From Croceimicrobium sp963974215 (GTDB lineage Bacteria; Bacteroidota; Bacteroidia; Flavobacteriales; Schleiferiaceae), in assembly GCA_963974215.1 (NCBI GenBank), contig CAXBBL010000010.1:120071-184070 (forward strand): a DNA stretch of 64,000 nt, given 5' to 3'. The notes below the pieces were generated by a model. That model was not told the DNA's origin, did no database searches, and saw only the letters and a program-made list of their open reading frames with translations. Each line of letters begins with the position of its first letter. The first letter of the stretch is position 1. The position numbers were made by a program, and so were the translations under genes. Positions 53,726 through 62,716 of the stretch are shown in pieces.

Positions 53726-56560
53726 CTATTTTTTACTGTTAGACAGTTCTTTTATTTCTAAAATTCGGCTGGCAAAGAAAGAACTTTTTTCGGGATATTT
53801 CAACCTAAGAATTTCATAAGCTTGAATTGCCTTCTTAAAATGTCCTTGTTTGATGTAAACTTTCGCCAAAGTCTCGGTTACCAAGGTAACTTCCTCCGCT
53901 GGATCCACCGCTTTTTTTACTTCTGGAGCATTTATAATCTCAGCTTTGCTAGGTTTACGCTTCTTTAAATCAGGCAACTTTTCTACAAAAGCATCAATAA
54001 GATCAATCTTTTCGGCAATTTCCGACTTTAAAACGGGTTTCTCTGTATTCTCCTCTTTCTTTTCTTCGGAAGTATTAAGCTCGGCTTTCTTTACGCTATC
54101 ATCACCTGGGCGATTTAAACGCCTTAACAAATCTCCAAAACTAGGACTCTTTACTTCTTGCTCTTGCTCAACTACTTGCTCCTGCTCCTGCTGTTGCACT
54201 TCTTCTTGCTCTTGCTCTAACTCTTGCCGTATAACTTCCTCCTGGCCGGGCTGTTGAACTTCTTCTCGCTCTTGCTCCTGTTCCAGCTCTTGCTGCGGAC
54301 CTTCCTTTTCCTGCTGCTCTTGCTTCAACTCTTGCTCTTGCTCAACTATTTCCTCTTCCTCCTGACTGGGCTGTTGAATTTCTTCCTGCTCTTGCTCCAA
54401 CTCTTGCTGTATAACTTCCTCCTGCCCAGGCTTTTGGAATTCTTCCTGCTCTTGCTGTAAATCTTGCTCTTGCAGCAAATCCTCTTTCTCATCAGAAGAA
54501 TTCTCGCTCTCTGATTTTTTATTTACGGTCTCTTCAATCTTTGCTTCTGCCTGTGGCACATCCAGTTTTACTGGAGCTTTTTCAGCCGCTGGAAAAGTTT
54601 GCTGTTCTGGCAACTTTACACCTTGACGCTCGTAACGTAAGCGCTCAGCCAAAGCCTCAATTCTACTAATTTCATCTTCCAGGTCGGGCTCTTCTTCGCT
54701 TTCGTTAGATGGGGCTGCGACTGCAATTTCTTTTGGAGGCTCAACTTTGGGCTTCTCATTAATACTTTCTTCAGCTAGCTTTTCTGTACTTTCCTCCGTA
54801 TCGCTATGCGATTCCTTTTCAGAGGACCCTTCGTCTTTCCTGAATGCCTCTTCATGTTCAATTTCAGGCGCATAAACGGCTTCTTCAGCGGCTTCCAATT
54901 TTTCTGGCGCATCTACAGCAAAACTACTTTGCTCTTCTTCCTTTTCAGGCTCAGCATCGCTTTCGCTAGATGGCTCAGACGAAGAATCTGCCTCTTCTGA
55001 AACTTGTTCTATCGGCCCGGGAATTTCTTTTTTGCTTTCGCTAGATACGTGGAGAGAAACATCCTCTACTTCAGAATCAGATTTATGGGCATCCTCAATT
55101 TCTTCCTTCTCAGCTTCCGCCTCCTCCTTTTCCGCAGCAAGCTCTACTTCAAAAACATGCTCATTGTCGGCCGGCAAGAAATTAAGTAATTCCTCTAATT
55201 TTTGGTGTTCCTCTAATAAGGCCTCCATCTCTTCCTCACTTAAAGCCTCTTCTTGTTTAAGACGTTCTAAGCGAGCTCGAATTCCTCTAATGCGCACCGA
55301 CATTCCCAAATCGCTTTGTTCCTCGCCACTGCCGGCAGCCTCGTTTTTCTCAAGACTATCAATAGTGGATTTCACCTCCTCAATAATCTCGCTTTCGCTA
55401 GATGGTTTTTTTGTGCTTGTTTCTTCTAATTCTATTTTTTGATCTGCTACCGAAGTGATTTCAGGCTCTTCGTTCTTCACTTCAGGGGATTCCTCTTCCC
55501 GCTTCACTTCAAAACGCGAACGATACCTACGACGAATTAAGTCACTAATATCTATGGGTAAATCCTCATTACGCGATGACTTATCCCTTTCTTCTTCCCT
55601 AGCAAAGCTAGTATCTTCTGTTATTCTCGGTCTTTCTTCCTTGGTATCTTCTGAAGTTTTTTCCTCAGCTTCAGACTTAAGTTCATTTTTCGGGCGCGCT
55701 ACTTCTGCTGAATCTTCATCCGGAACCTCCTCGGGCGCTTCATCTGCTATAGCACCTTCCATTTCTGGCTCAAGCTCTTCCGTCTTCGCCTCCAATTTAG
55801 GTTCTTCTTGAATATCTGCATTTGGCTCTGTAAACGCGATAGGCTCCGTTTCTTTGTCCGCCGTGGGTGTTTTTTCTTCTTCTGGTACTTCTACCTTGGA
55901 ACTTTCGCCGGGCGCTGAAAATAATTTCTCCTCACCGGAAGCCGCATTTCTCTGATCTTCAAATTGCTGCCTGAGTTGACGATTGCGCTCCAAAATTGCT
56001 TTAACTCTTTCTTGGGGACTGAGATTCTCTAAGCCTTCCGGCTTAGCATCCATGAATTCGATTTTCTTTTTTGGAGCAGGAGGCGGTGGAACAGGTGCAG
56101 AAGGCCCGGGTATCATCTTAGCCGCTGTTGAAAGCGGAGTTTCAGCAGTTTTCTCCGCACTTGACTTAGAATGGTCATCTACGGAAGTGGCGGACTCGGC
56201 CTTTTTCACAATGGGCTTCTCTGGAAGGATTTTTTCATCTTCCTTTCTTATAATGGATTTTTGCTCAACTCTTTCAAGCTCAACAATATCATTTTTCTGC
56301 AAAGTATTAGCGCCAGCTTTAACTTTGGGTTTATCCTCAAAAAGCTCGAAAAGGACCGAACGGTCGTTACTTAAGGCCGCGGCCTTGCCTAATTGCTGAT
56401 TAAAAAGGTGCTCGGAAGAATAGCGCAGACGGATACCGTACAGCAACTGAATAACCTGACTATAGGGATAAGCAAGGGCCAGCTCTCTGAGCTCATCTAC
56501 CCCTATTTTTTGTACGCCTTTAGGGTCTTCCAGCAGATTTAAAAATTCTTCCGTCTTCAA
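53726..56560 (-). CDS. Very acidic Glu/Gln-rich protein with terminal TPR-like segment
   Basis: The 944-aa protein has a folded N-terminus of about 85 residues (MKTEEFLNLLEDP, ELALAYPYSQVIQLLYGIRL), then about 800 residues of low-complexity Glu/Ser/Lys sequence. Residues about 693-803 are Gln/Glu repeats in which PGQEEVIQQELEQEQEE recurs. The last 55 residues form one TPR-like helix pair (LAKVYIKQGHFKKAIQAYEILRLKYP). No signal peptide or membrane segment is seen. It sits between lptE and secG. The ends are conserved in style with short Bacteroidota TPR proteins; the linker is what has grown. Function is unknown. Confidence 0.75.
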   Translation of the reverse strand: MKTEEFLNLLEDPKGVQKIGVDELRELALAYPYSQVIQLLYGIRLRYSSEHLFNQQLGKAAALSNDRSVLFELFEDKPKVKAGANTLQKNDIVELERVEQKSIIRKEDEKILPEKPIVKKAESATSVDDHSKSSAEKTAETPLSTAAKMIPGPSAPVPPPPAPKKKIEFMDAKPEGLENLSPQERVKAILERNRQLRQQFEDQRNAASGEEKLFSAPGESSKVEVPEEEKTPTADKETEPIAFTEPNADIQEEPKLEAKTEELEPEMEGAIADEAPEEVPDEDSAEVARPKNELKSEAEEKTSEDTKEERPRITEDTSFAREEERDKSSRNEDLPIDISDLIRRRYRSRFEVKREEESPEVKNEEPEITSVADQKIELEETSTKKPSSESEIIEEVKSTIDSLEKNEAAGSGEEQSDLGMSVRIRGIRARLERLKQEEALSEEEMEALLEEHQKLEELLNFLPADNEHVFEVELAAEKEEAEAEKEEIEDAHKSDSEVEDVSLHVSSESKKEIPGPIEQVSEEADSSSEPSSESDAEPEKEEEQSSFAVDAPEKLEAAEEAVYAPEIEHEEAFRKDEGSSEKESHSDTEESTEKLAEESINEKPKVEPPKEIAVAAPSNESEEEPDLEDEISRIEALAERLRYERQGVKLPEQQTFPAAEKAPVKLDVPQAEAKIEETVNKKSESENSSDEKEDLLQEQDLQQEQEEFQKPGQEEVIQQELEQEQEEIQQPSQEEEEIVEQEQELKQEQQEKEGPQQELEQEQEREEVQQPGQEEVIRQELEQEQEEVQQQEQEQVVEQEQEVKSPSFGDLLRRLNRPGDDSVKKAELNTSEEKKEENTEKPVLKSEIAEKIDLIDAFVEKLPDLKKRKPSKAEIINAPEVKKAVDPAEEVTLVTETLAKVYIKQGHFKKAIQAYEILRLKYPEKSSFFASRILEIKELSNSKK
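54152..54483. repeat. Low-complexity Gln/Glu codon repeats inside the 944-aa gene
   Basis: Degenerate repeats of CTTGCTC/TTCTTC type encode Gln-Glu runs. Two longer units, around 54211-54262 and 54388-54438, repeat almost exactly, so the tract probably changes length by slippage or recombination. Confidence 0.7.
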
Positions 56561-56563
56561 AAT

Positions 56564-57082
56564 TTACCAGTTTCCGATAGCCGAGTTCAAAATATTCTCC
56601 GATAATTCTTGACACACTTGATCGTGTAAATCACTTTCAATTTGGTTAATATCCGCATTGGCATCAAAGTCCACGAATCTAGAAAACTTTTTCTCAAAGC
56701 TAGCCTTCTCATCCTTCGTATTCGTAAAAAGCACATTCACCTCTACGGTTAAGCGGTTTTGGGCTACCGCGCCAATGTCTGATGCCTGAGCATTGATAGG
56801 GTCAATTGTATAGCGAATTATGGAACCTTCAAATAGCATATCGCCGCCTTTATTCACCAATTCCAAGGGAGTTTGTTGCACGAAGATATCGCGCAATGTC
56901 TCGGTAAAAATCTGGCTTAGCTGCGGTTTAATAAGCTCCGCGTTATTGGGAAAGAAATCGATTCGTACCGTTTTCGCATCGCCTACATCACCTCCTGTAA
57001 AACTATAACCACCGCTGCAGGCCGTTAAGCCAACCAACAGGAGTAAAGCATACAATTGTTTGATCATTTTTTGCGGCATCAT
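56564..57082 (-). CDS. lptE: LPS-assembly lipoprotein LptE
   Basis: The protein of up to 172 aa has a lipoprotein signal with LTAC (Cys22) and the short N-terminal SGGYSFTGG found in Bacteroidota LptE. IDFFPNNAELIKPQLSQIFTETLRDIFVQQTPLELV and ISFEGSIIRY-like strands fit the LptE fold. LptE plugs the LptD barrel that puts LPS into the outer leaflet. Its ATG overlaps the upstream stop by four bases; a second ATG at 57067 is possible. Confidence 0.82.
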   Translation of the reverse strand: MMPQKMIKQLYALLLLVGLTACSGGYSFTGGDVGDAKTVRIDFFPNNAELIKPQLSQIFTETLRDIFVQQTPLELVNKGGDMLFEGSIIRYTIDPINAQASDIGAVAQNRLTVEVNVLFTNTKDEKASFEKKFSRFVDFDANADINQIESDLHDQVCQELSENILNSAIGNW

Positions 57083-58350
57083 AAATTATACTGCTTAATT
57101 TTTCTATAAAGGGTGCGTTCCGAAATTCCTAATTCCTTAGCGGCGTCTTTCCGCTTGTTATTGTTTCGATCCAAAGCCCTTTTAATCATCTCCAGCTCCT
57201 TCTCTTGCAGGGTAATAGGACTATCCTCAACCGTTTCATGCTGCGCCTCATAAGTACTTTGCAAAGTGGTATCATCATCTTCATAAACCGGAATACTAGG
57301 ACTCGATTTACGCAGAGGCATCATAGACTCACTGCGCTCAACACCTTGGTCTTCCTGGTAAATTCGGTTAATTAATGAATGATTATCGCTTTTCCACTCG
57401 TCACTAATTTCCTCATTGGTCATTAGCTCGCCCGTTAATTTCTTTAAATCGGCGATATCCTTGCGCATATCGAAAAGAATCTTGTACAAAATCTCTCGCT
57501 CATTGCTAAAATCCCCGCTTGCCGTGGCTTCCTCTCTTTTATACAAAGCCGGCACACCACCTCTTCCCGAATCGGGCAAGTACTGCATCAGCACATTGCC
57601 ATTAATTTCTTTTTCGCGCTCTACCACCGAGAGCTGCTCCGATAAATTACGCAACTGGCGAATATTGCCCGGCCAGTAATAAGAACTTAAAACTTCCACT
57701 GCATCGCGATCCAAGCGCACGGGAGGCACATGGTACTTATCGGCAAAGTCGGCGGCAAATTTTCTAAAGATCAAGTGAATATCCTCTTTTCGCTCTCGCA
57801 AGGCAGGCAGATTGATTTCTACGGTATTTAAGCGATAATATAAATCTTCACGAAACTTGCCTTTTTGAATGGCCGACATCAATTCTACATTTGTCGCCGC
57901 CACAATGCGCACATCCGTTTTCAGGAGTTGCGAACTTCCCACTTTAATAAACTCGCCCGTCTCTAAAACGCGCAATAAGCGTACTTGGGTAGAAAGCGGT
58001 AATTCACCCACCTCATCTAAAAATATCGTTCCGCCATCGGCTTCTTCAAAATAACCTTTTCGGGCAGAAGTTGCTCCGGTAAAAGAACCCTTTTCATGAC
58101 CAAAAAGCTCACTATCGATAGTTCCCTCTGGAATGGCACCGCAGTTTACGGCGATATACTTATTGTGTTTGCGATGGCTTTGCGAATGAATAATGCGCGG
58201 AATAGATTCTTTTCCCACACCACTTTCACCCGAAACCAATACGGAAATATCCGTTCCCGCCACTTGCATGGCCTTATTCAAGGCCCTTTCCAAACCGGGG
58301 GAATTCCCAATAATTCCAAATCGCTGTTTTATTTCTGTAAGACTATTCAA
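57079..58350 (-). CDS. Sigma-54-dependent transcriptional activator without receiver domain
   Basis: The 423-aa AAA+ protein has Walker A GESGVGKES at 41-49, the sigma-54 contact loop as GSFTGA at 88-93 (usual form GAFTGA), Walker B GGTIFLDEVGELP and the sensor region VRIVAATNVEL. An acidic linker and a C-terminal Fis-type helix-turn-helix (RKDAAKELGISERTLYRKIKQY) follow. No N-terminal regulatory domain is present, so it should be controlled by level or by a partner protein, as with PspF. It overlaps the genes on both sides by four bases. Confidence 0.92.
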   Translation of the reverse strand: MNSLTEIKQRFGIIGNSPGLERALNKAMQVAGTDISVLVSGESGVGKESIPRIIHSQSHRKHNKYIAVNCGAIPEGTIDSELFGHEKGSFTGATSARKGYFEEADGGTIFLDEVGELPLSTQVRLLRVLETGEFIKVGSSQLLKTDVRIVAATNVELMSAIQKGKFREDLYYRLNTVEINLPALRERKEDIHLIFRKFAADFADKYHVPPVRLDRDAVEVLSSYYWPGNIRQLRNLSEQLSVVEREKEINGNVLMQYLPDSGRGGVPALYKREEATASGDFSNEREILYKILFDMRKDIADLKKLTGELMTNEEISDEWKSDNHSLINRIYQEDQGVERSESMMPLRKSSPSIPVYEDDDTTLQSTYEAQHETVEDSPITLQEKELEMIKRALDRNNNKRKDAAKELGISERTLYRKIKQYNL

Positions 58351-58751
58351 GGCAAAGTATATTTTAATTCTATGGCTTTCGCCTGATGGATTTTATTTCC
58401 AGTCCTTTTATTAACTACCCAAGGTTTAAAGGCCTTTAAGGTGATATAACGCGCTTGCGGAAAAGCCTGCGGCAGTTTCACACCTTTACTGCGACCGCTA
58501 CCAAATCCTTCCCAAAGCAAATTTTCTTGCGCATCAAAAACTTTTAACTCATAACCCGATACTAGGTTCTCTATGCAAACCTCGCCAGCACTGTCGCTTA
58601 GGCAGATGTAAATCTCACCTTTACCTCTAATAAATTGCTCTACAACAATAAACTGCAAGTCATCATCTACCCAGCGACCATCTACTAATTCCTGCGCCGA
58701 CAGATTAAGACTCCAAAGGGCGATAAAAAAAATACTCAGGTTAAATCTCAT
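58347..58751 (-). CDS. Small secreted protein of unknown function
   Basis: The 134-aa protein has a signal peptide (ALWSLNLSAQ) and a beta-rich mature part (IYICLSDSAGEVCIENLVSGYELKVFDAQENLLWEGFGSG). The two cysteines six residues apart may form a disulphide. I do not recognise a family. It starts within the miaB stop (TAATG) and overlaps the sigma-54 activator, so it is translated as part of the operon. Confidence 0.75.
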   Translation of the reverse strand: MRFNLSIFFIALWSLNLSAQELVDGRWVDDDLQFIVVEQFIRGKGEIYICLSDSAGEVCIENLVSGYELKVFDAQENLLWEGFGSGRSKGVKLPQAFPQARYITLKAFKPWVVNKRTGNKIHQAKAIELKYTLP

Positions 58752-60205
58752 TAATCTTCACTTACAATTTCCCCAAAAAGGGTGGCGGTGTTACAATCTT
58801 TAATTAGCACCTTAACGAAGTCCCCTTTCTTTTCGTTTCCGGTTTTAGGAAAAACCACCATGGTATTTTGATCATTTCTACCTTTCCAATCCAGATTGCT
58901 TTTTTTCGAATCGCCTTCAATTAGGATTTCCTCAATCTTTCCTACGTGCGCCTGATTGCGTTCCAAGCTATGCTTTCGCTGTGAAGCGATAATCTCAGTC
59001 AAGCGACGTTTTTTAATTTCCATGGGAACATCATCCTCCATTTTACGCGCGGCAAAAGTGTTGGGACGTTCAGAATAATAAAACATATAACCGTAATCGT
59101 AACAGACGATATCCATTAAACTCAAGGTTTCTTTATGATCCTCTTCCGTTTCGGTAGGGAAACCAGCAATCATATCCTGACTAATACCACAATCGGGAAT
59201 AATCTTGCGAATACGCTCAATTAATCCGAGGTATTCCTCGCGATTGTGTCCGCGATTCATTTCTTTTAAAATACGACTACTACCCGATTGAACAGGCAAA
59301 TGGATATAATTACAAATATTAGGGTACTTTGCAATAGTATGCAGCACATCATCCGACATATCCTGAGGATTGCTAGTACTGAAGCGAATGCGTATTCCTG
59401 GCACAGCTTCGGCTACTTTCGCTAATAATTTGGCAAAATCAACGGATGACGCTTGTGCTATTTCACTGGCTTTTTCAAAATCTTTTTTCAGGCCGCCGCC
59501 GTACCATAAATAGCTATCTACATTCTGGCCTAAAAGCGTAATTTCTTTATAGCCGCGGGCTTGCAAATCTTTTGCTTCCGCAAGAATGGTTTCTGGATTA
59601 CGACTGCGTTCTCTACCGCGAGTAAAAGGTACTACGCAAAAGGTGCACATATTATCGCAACCACGAGTAATGGAAATAAAAGCAGATACCCCATTGGTAT
59701 CGATACGCACCGGACTTACATCAGCATAAGTTTCTTCTTTCGAAAGAATAACATTCACCGCTTTTCTTCCCCCTTCCACTTTCTCGAGCAGATTGGGCAA
59801 ATCGCGATAAGCGTCCGGACCAACCACTAAATCCACTAATTTCTCTTCATCCAAAAATTTCTCCTTAAGGCGTTCGGCCATACAACCTAAAACGCCAATT
59901 TTCATTTCCGGTCTAGCTTGCTTCAATTGATTTAAACTACTGAGTCTATTTCGGACGGTTTGCTCCGCTTTATCTCTAATCGAACAGGTATTTAGGAGCA
60001 CTAAATCGGCTTCTTCAACATTTCTAGTGGTCCCAAAACCCTCTTTTGCTAAAATCGAAGCAACTATTTCGCTGTCTGAAAAATTCATTTGGCAACCGTA
60101 ACTTTCGATGTATAATTTTCTCGAGCCACGCTCTCCCTCACGCACCAAGGCCGTGCCTTGAATACTCTCGTCCATGGTTTTACCTTCTAGGGCAGCTTCT
60201 TTCAT
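58751..60205 (-). CDS. miaB: tRNA-2-methylthio-N6-dimethylallyladenosine synthase
   Basis: The 484-aa radical SAM methylthiotransferase has the N-terminal UPF0004 domain with cysteines in YGCQMN, NTCSIRD and GCMAERL. The radical SAM cluster is GCDNMCTFCVVPFTRGRERSR, and a C-terminal TRAM domain follows. It adds a methylthio group to i6A37 of tRNA. A second ATG (60175, MDESIQ) is a possible start. It leads the six-gene minus-strand operon. Confidence 0.96.
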   Translation of the reverse strand: MKEAALEGKTMDESIQGTALVREGERGSRKLYIESYGCQMNFSDSEIVASILAKEGFGTTRNVEEADLVLLNTCSIRDKAEQTVRNRLSSLNQLKQARPEMKIGVLGCMAERLKEKFLDEEKLVDLVVGPDAYRDLPNLLEKVEGGRKAVNVILSKEETYADVSPVRIDTNGVSAFISITRGCDNMCTFCVVPFTRGRERSRNPETILAEAKDLQARGYKEITLLGQNVDSYLWYGGGLKKDFEKASEIAQASSVDFAKLLAKVAEAVPGIRIRFSTSNPQDMSDDVLHTIAKYPNICNYIHLPVQSGSSRILKEMNRGHNREEYLGLIERIRKIIPDCGISQDMIAGFPTETEEDHKETLSLMDIVCYDYGYMFYYSERPNTFAARKMEDDVPMEIKKRRLTEIIASQRKHSLERNQAHVGKIEEILIEGDSKKSNLDWKGRNDQNTMVVFPKTGNEKKGDFVKVLIKDCNTATLFGEIVSED

Positions 60206-60224
60206 TCTTTTGTTTTAAGGGCCA

Positions 60225-60232
60225 CAAAGGTA
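60225..60232 (-). promoter_or_regulatory. -7 box of the miaB-secG operon
   Basis: TACCTTTG on the minus strand matches TAnnTTTG, 19 bases before the miaB ATG. Confidence 0.5.
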
Positions 60233-60358
60233 CAAATTAGCGAGCATTATGCCAGTTTGACAGAGAATAAGAATGCATTGAAAATGAGAAGATAAAGCAT
60301 TTCAAAAAAGTATTGATTTAATTTGTGCCCAGATTACACCGCAAATAAACCCAGAGGC

Positions 60359-62716
60359 ATGCCTAAAAATTTAGTGATTGTAGAGTCACCCGCCAAAGCA
60401 AAAACGATTGAAAAGATACTAGGAAAGGACTTCCAAGTAGAATCAAGCTTTGGTCATATACGCGATCTCGTGCAGAAAGACATGGGCGTAGATATCGCCA
60501 ACAACTTCGCTCCAAATTACGCCGTAAGCAGCGATAAGAAGGAAGTTGTAAAAAAATTAAAGAAATTAAGTAAAGATGCCGAAATGGTTTGGTTGGCATC
60601 GGATGAGGATCGTGAAGGAGAAGCCATTGCTTGGCACCTTTACGAAGCTCTAGAACTTGTTCCGACCAAAACCAATCGCATTACTTTTTCCGAAATCACT
60701 AAAAAGGCTATCGATCGCGCCATTTCCAATCCGCGCAATATTAATATCGATTTAGTAAATGCCCAGCAAGCACGACGAATTTTAGACCGATTGGTGGGTT
60801 TCGAACTCTCACCAGTTCTTTGGAAAAAGGTAAAAGCGGGCTTGTCTGCCGGAAGAGTACAATCGGTTTCGGTACGCCTAATTGTGGAAAGAGAAATGGA
60901 AATCCGCAATTTCGAAGCGGAAGCCTATTTTAAAGTTGTAGCGGAATTCACCAACTCCAATGGAAAAACCTTTAAGGCTGAACTCAATAAGCGTTTTAAA
61001 ACAGAAACCGAAGCACGCGAATTTTTAAAAGCCTGCGAAAGTCACCAGTTTAATATCGCATCGGTTGAAACTAAACCAGCCAAGAAATCGCCTGCTGCAC
61101 CTTTCACCACCTCTACCTTACAGCAAGAAGCAGCCAGGAAATTATATTTCGGCGTAAGCCAAACCATGTCGGTGGCGCAAAAACTTTATGAAGCAGGTTT
61201 AATCACCTATATGCGTACCGACTCGCTGAACCTCTCAGATGATGCCTTAGCTGAAGCTTCCGCAGAAATCACCAGCAGCTACGGCGCCGATTACGCACAA
61301 ATGCGCAAGTTTAATACTAAAAGCAAAGGTGCCCAAGAAGCGCATGAGGCCATTCGCCCTACCAATATGGGACGCTCGAAAGCGGGAACAACAGATCAGC
61401 AAAAGCGCCTTTATGATTTAATATGGAAACGCACCCTTGCTTCGCAAATGAGCGATGCCGAATTAGAACGTACAGTTTTCCGCATTGAAACCCCTACCGA
61501 GCAGCATGAGTTTGTAGCACGCGGTGAAGTAATTAAGTTCGAGGGATTTTTAAAAGTGTATTTGGAAGGTAATGATGATGAAGATAGCGATGAAGATTCA
61601 TCCATGCTACCCGCTTGCAAAAAAGGCGAAAACCTTAGTCGCAACAATATTGTCGCCACCCAGCGCTTTACGAAACACCCTGCCCGTTTTACGGAAGCAA
61701 GTTTGGTTAAGAAACTCGAAGAACTTGGCATTGGTCGTCCTTCTACTTACGCGCCTACCATTAGCACTATCATCAAACGTGAATACGTTGAAAAATCAGA
61801 ACTAACCGGCACTAAGCGCGATTACCTGCAATTGATTCTCGCCGAGAATGGCTTACACGAAGAAAAGTTGAGCGAAACCACCGGTGCCGATAAAAACAAA
61901 TTAATCCCTACCGATATTGGGGTGGTGGTAAACGGTTTCTTGACCGAGCATTTTAATGATATTTTAGACTTCAACTTTACCGCTTCGGTAGAAGAGCAGT
62001 TTGACCAAATAGCTCAAGGGCAAGAAGTGTGGACCGAAATGTTAGGACGTTTTTACAATGAATTCCATCCACACCTAAAAGAAGTGGAAGAAAATTCGGA
62101 CCGAGCCACCGGAGAAAGAGCCTTAGGCGAAGATCCAAAAAGCGGCAAACCCATTATTGCCAGAATTGGTCGCTACGGCCCCATGATTCAAATTGGCAAT
62201 ACTGAAGATGAAGAAAAACCACGCTTCGCGAGTTTACGTAAAGGCCAGAGCATCGACACCATTAGCCTAGAAGAAGCACTAGAACTGTTTAAACTTCCGC
62301 GTACTTTAGGCGAGTATAAAGGCGAAAAAATTGAGGCCAATATTGGTCGTTTCGGTCCTTATGTACGCTACAAAACCACTTTTGCCTCTATTAAGGAAGC
62401 GGATGGTGATGACCCTATGACTATCGAATTGGAACGCGCCATAGAAATTATGGAAGCCAAATTAGAAGCCGATAAAAATAAATACATCAAGGTTTTAGAT
62501 GAAGATAAGCCCGTAATTGAAATCCTTAACGGAAGATATGGCCCTTATTTAAAATCGGGGAGACGAAATTACAAGCTTCCCAAAGACATTGAAAACCCCG
62601 GCGAACTAACGCGCGAGGATTGTTTAGCAATTATGGAAGAGGCCAAGAAAAAAGCACCCGCTAAAAAAACGGCTGCTAAAAAGACTAGCGCCAAAAAATC
62701 TACCGCTAAAAAATGA
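60359..62716 (+). CDS. topA: DNA topoisomerase I
   Basis: The protein (785 aa) is a type IA topoisomerase that relaxes negative supercoils. The Toprim domain opens with KNLVIVESPAKAKTIEKILG, and SDEDREGEAIAWHL gives the metal-binding acids. The catalytic Tyr284 is in LITYMRTDSLNLS. Three C-terminal repeats (ARIGRYGPMIQIG, ANIGRFGPYVRYK, LNGRYGPYLKSG) replace Cys4 zinc fingers, and the end is a Lys/Ala-rich basic tail. The ATG at 60359 gives the standard N-terminus. The stop overlaps the next gene by four bases. Confidence 0.96.
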   Translation: MPKNLVIVESPAKAKTIEKILGKDFQVESSFGHIRDLVQKDMGVDIANNFAPNYAVSSDKKEVVKKLKKLSKDAEMVWLASDEDREGEAIAWHLYEALELVPTKTNRITFSEITKKAIDRAISNPRNINIDLVNAQQARRILDRLVGFELSPVLWKKVKAGLSAGRVQSVSVRLIVEREMEIRNFEAEAYFKVVAEFTNSNGKTFKAELNKRFKTETEAREFLKACESHQFNIASVETKPAKKSPAAPFTTSTLQQEAARKLYFGVSQTMSVAQKLYEAGLITYMRTDSLNLSDDALAEASAEITSSYGADYAQMRKFNTKSKGAQEAHEAIRPTNMGRSKAGTTDQQKRLYDLIWKRTLASQMSDAELERTVFRIETPTEQHEFVARGEVIKFEGFLKVYLEGNDDEDSDEDSSMLPACKKGENLSRNNIVATQRFTKHPARFTEASLVKKLEELGIGRPSTYAPTISTIIKREYVEKSELTGTKRDYLQLILAENGLHEEKLSETTGADKNKLIPTDIGVVVNGFLTEHFNDILDFNFTASVEEQFDQIAQGQEVWTEMLGRFYNEFHPHLKEVEENSDRATGERALGEDPKSGKPIIARIGRYGPMIQIGNTEDEEKPRFASLRKGQSIDTISLEEALELFKLPRTLGEYKGEKIEANIGRFGPYVRYKTTFASIKEADGDDPMTIELERAIEIMEAKLEADKNKYIKVLDEDKPVIEILNGRYGPYLKSGRRNYKLPKDIENPGELTREDCLAIMEEAKKKAPAKKTAAKKTSAKKSTAKK

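Noticed and set aside
53946..56399. Several plus-strand ORFs (about 100-140 aa) opposite the 944-aa gene, with Leu- or Ser-rich products
   Set aside because: They are mirror images of Glu/Gln/Ser codons in a low-complexity coding region, with no start signals and no family resemblance.
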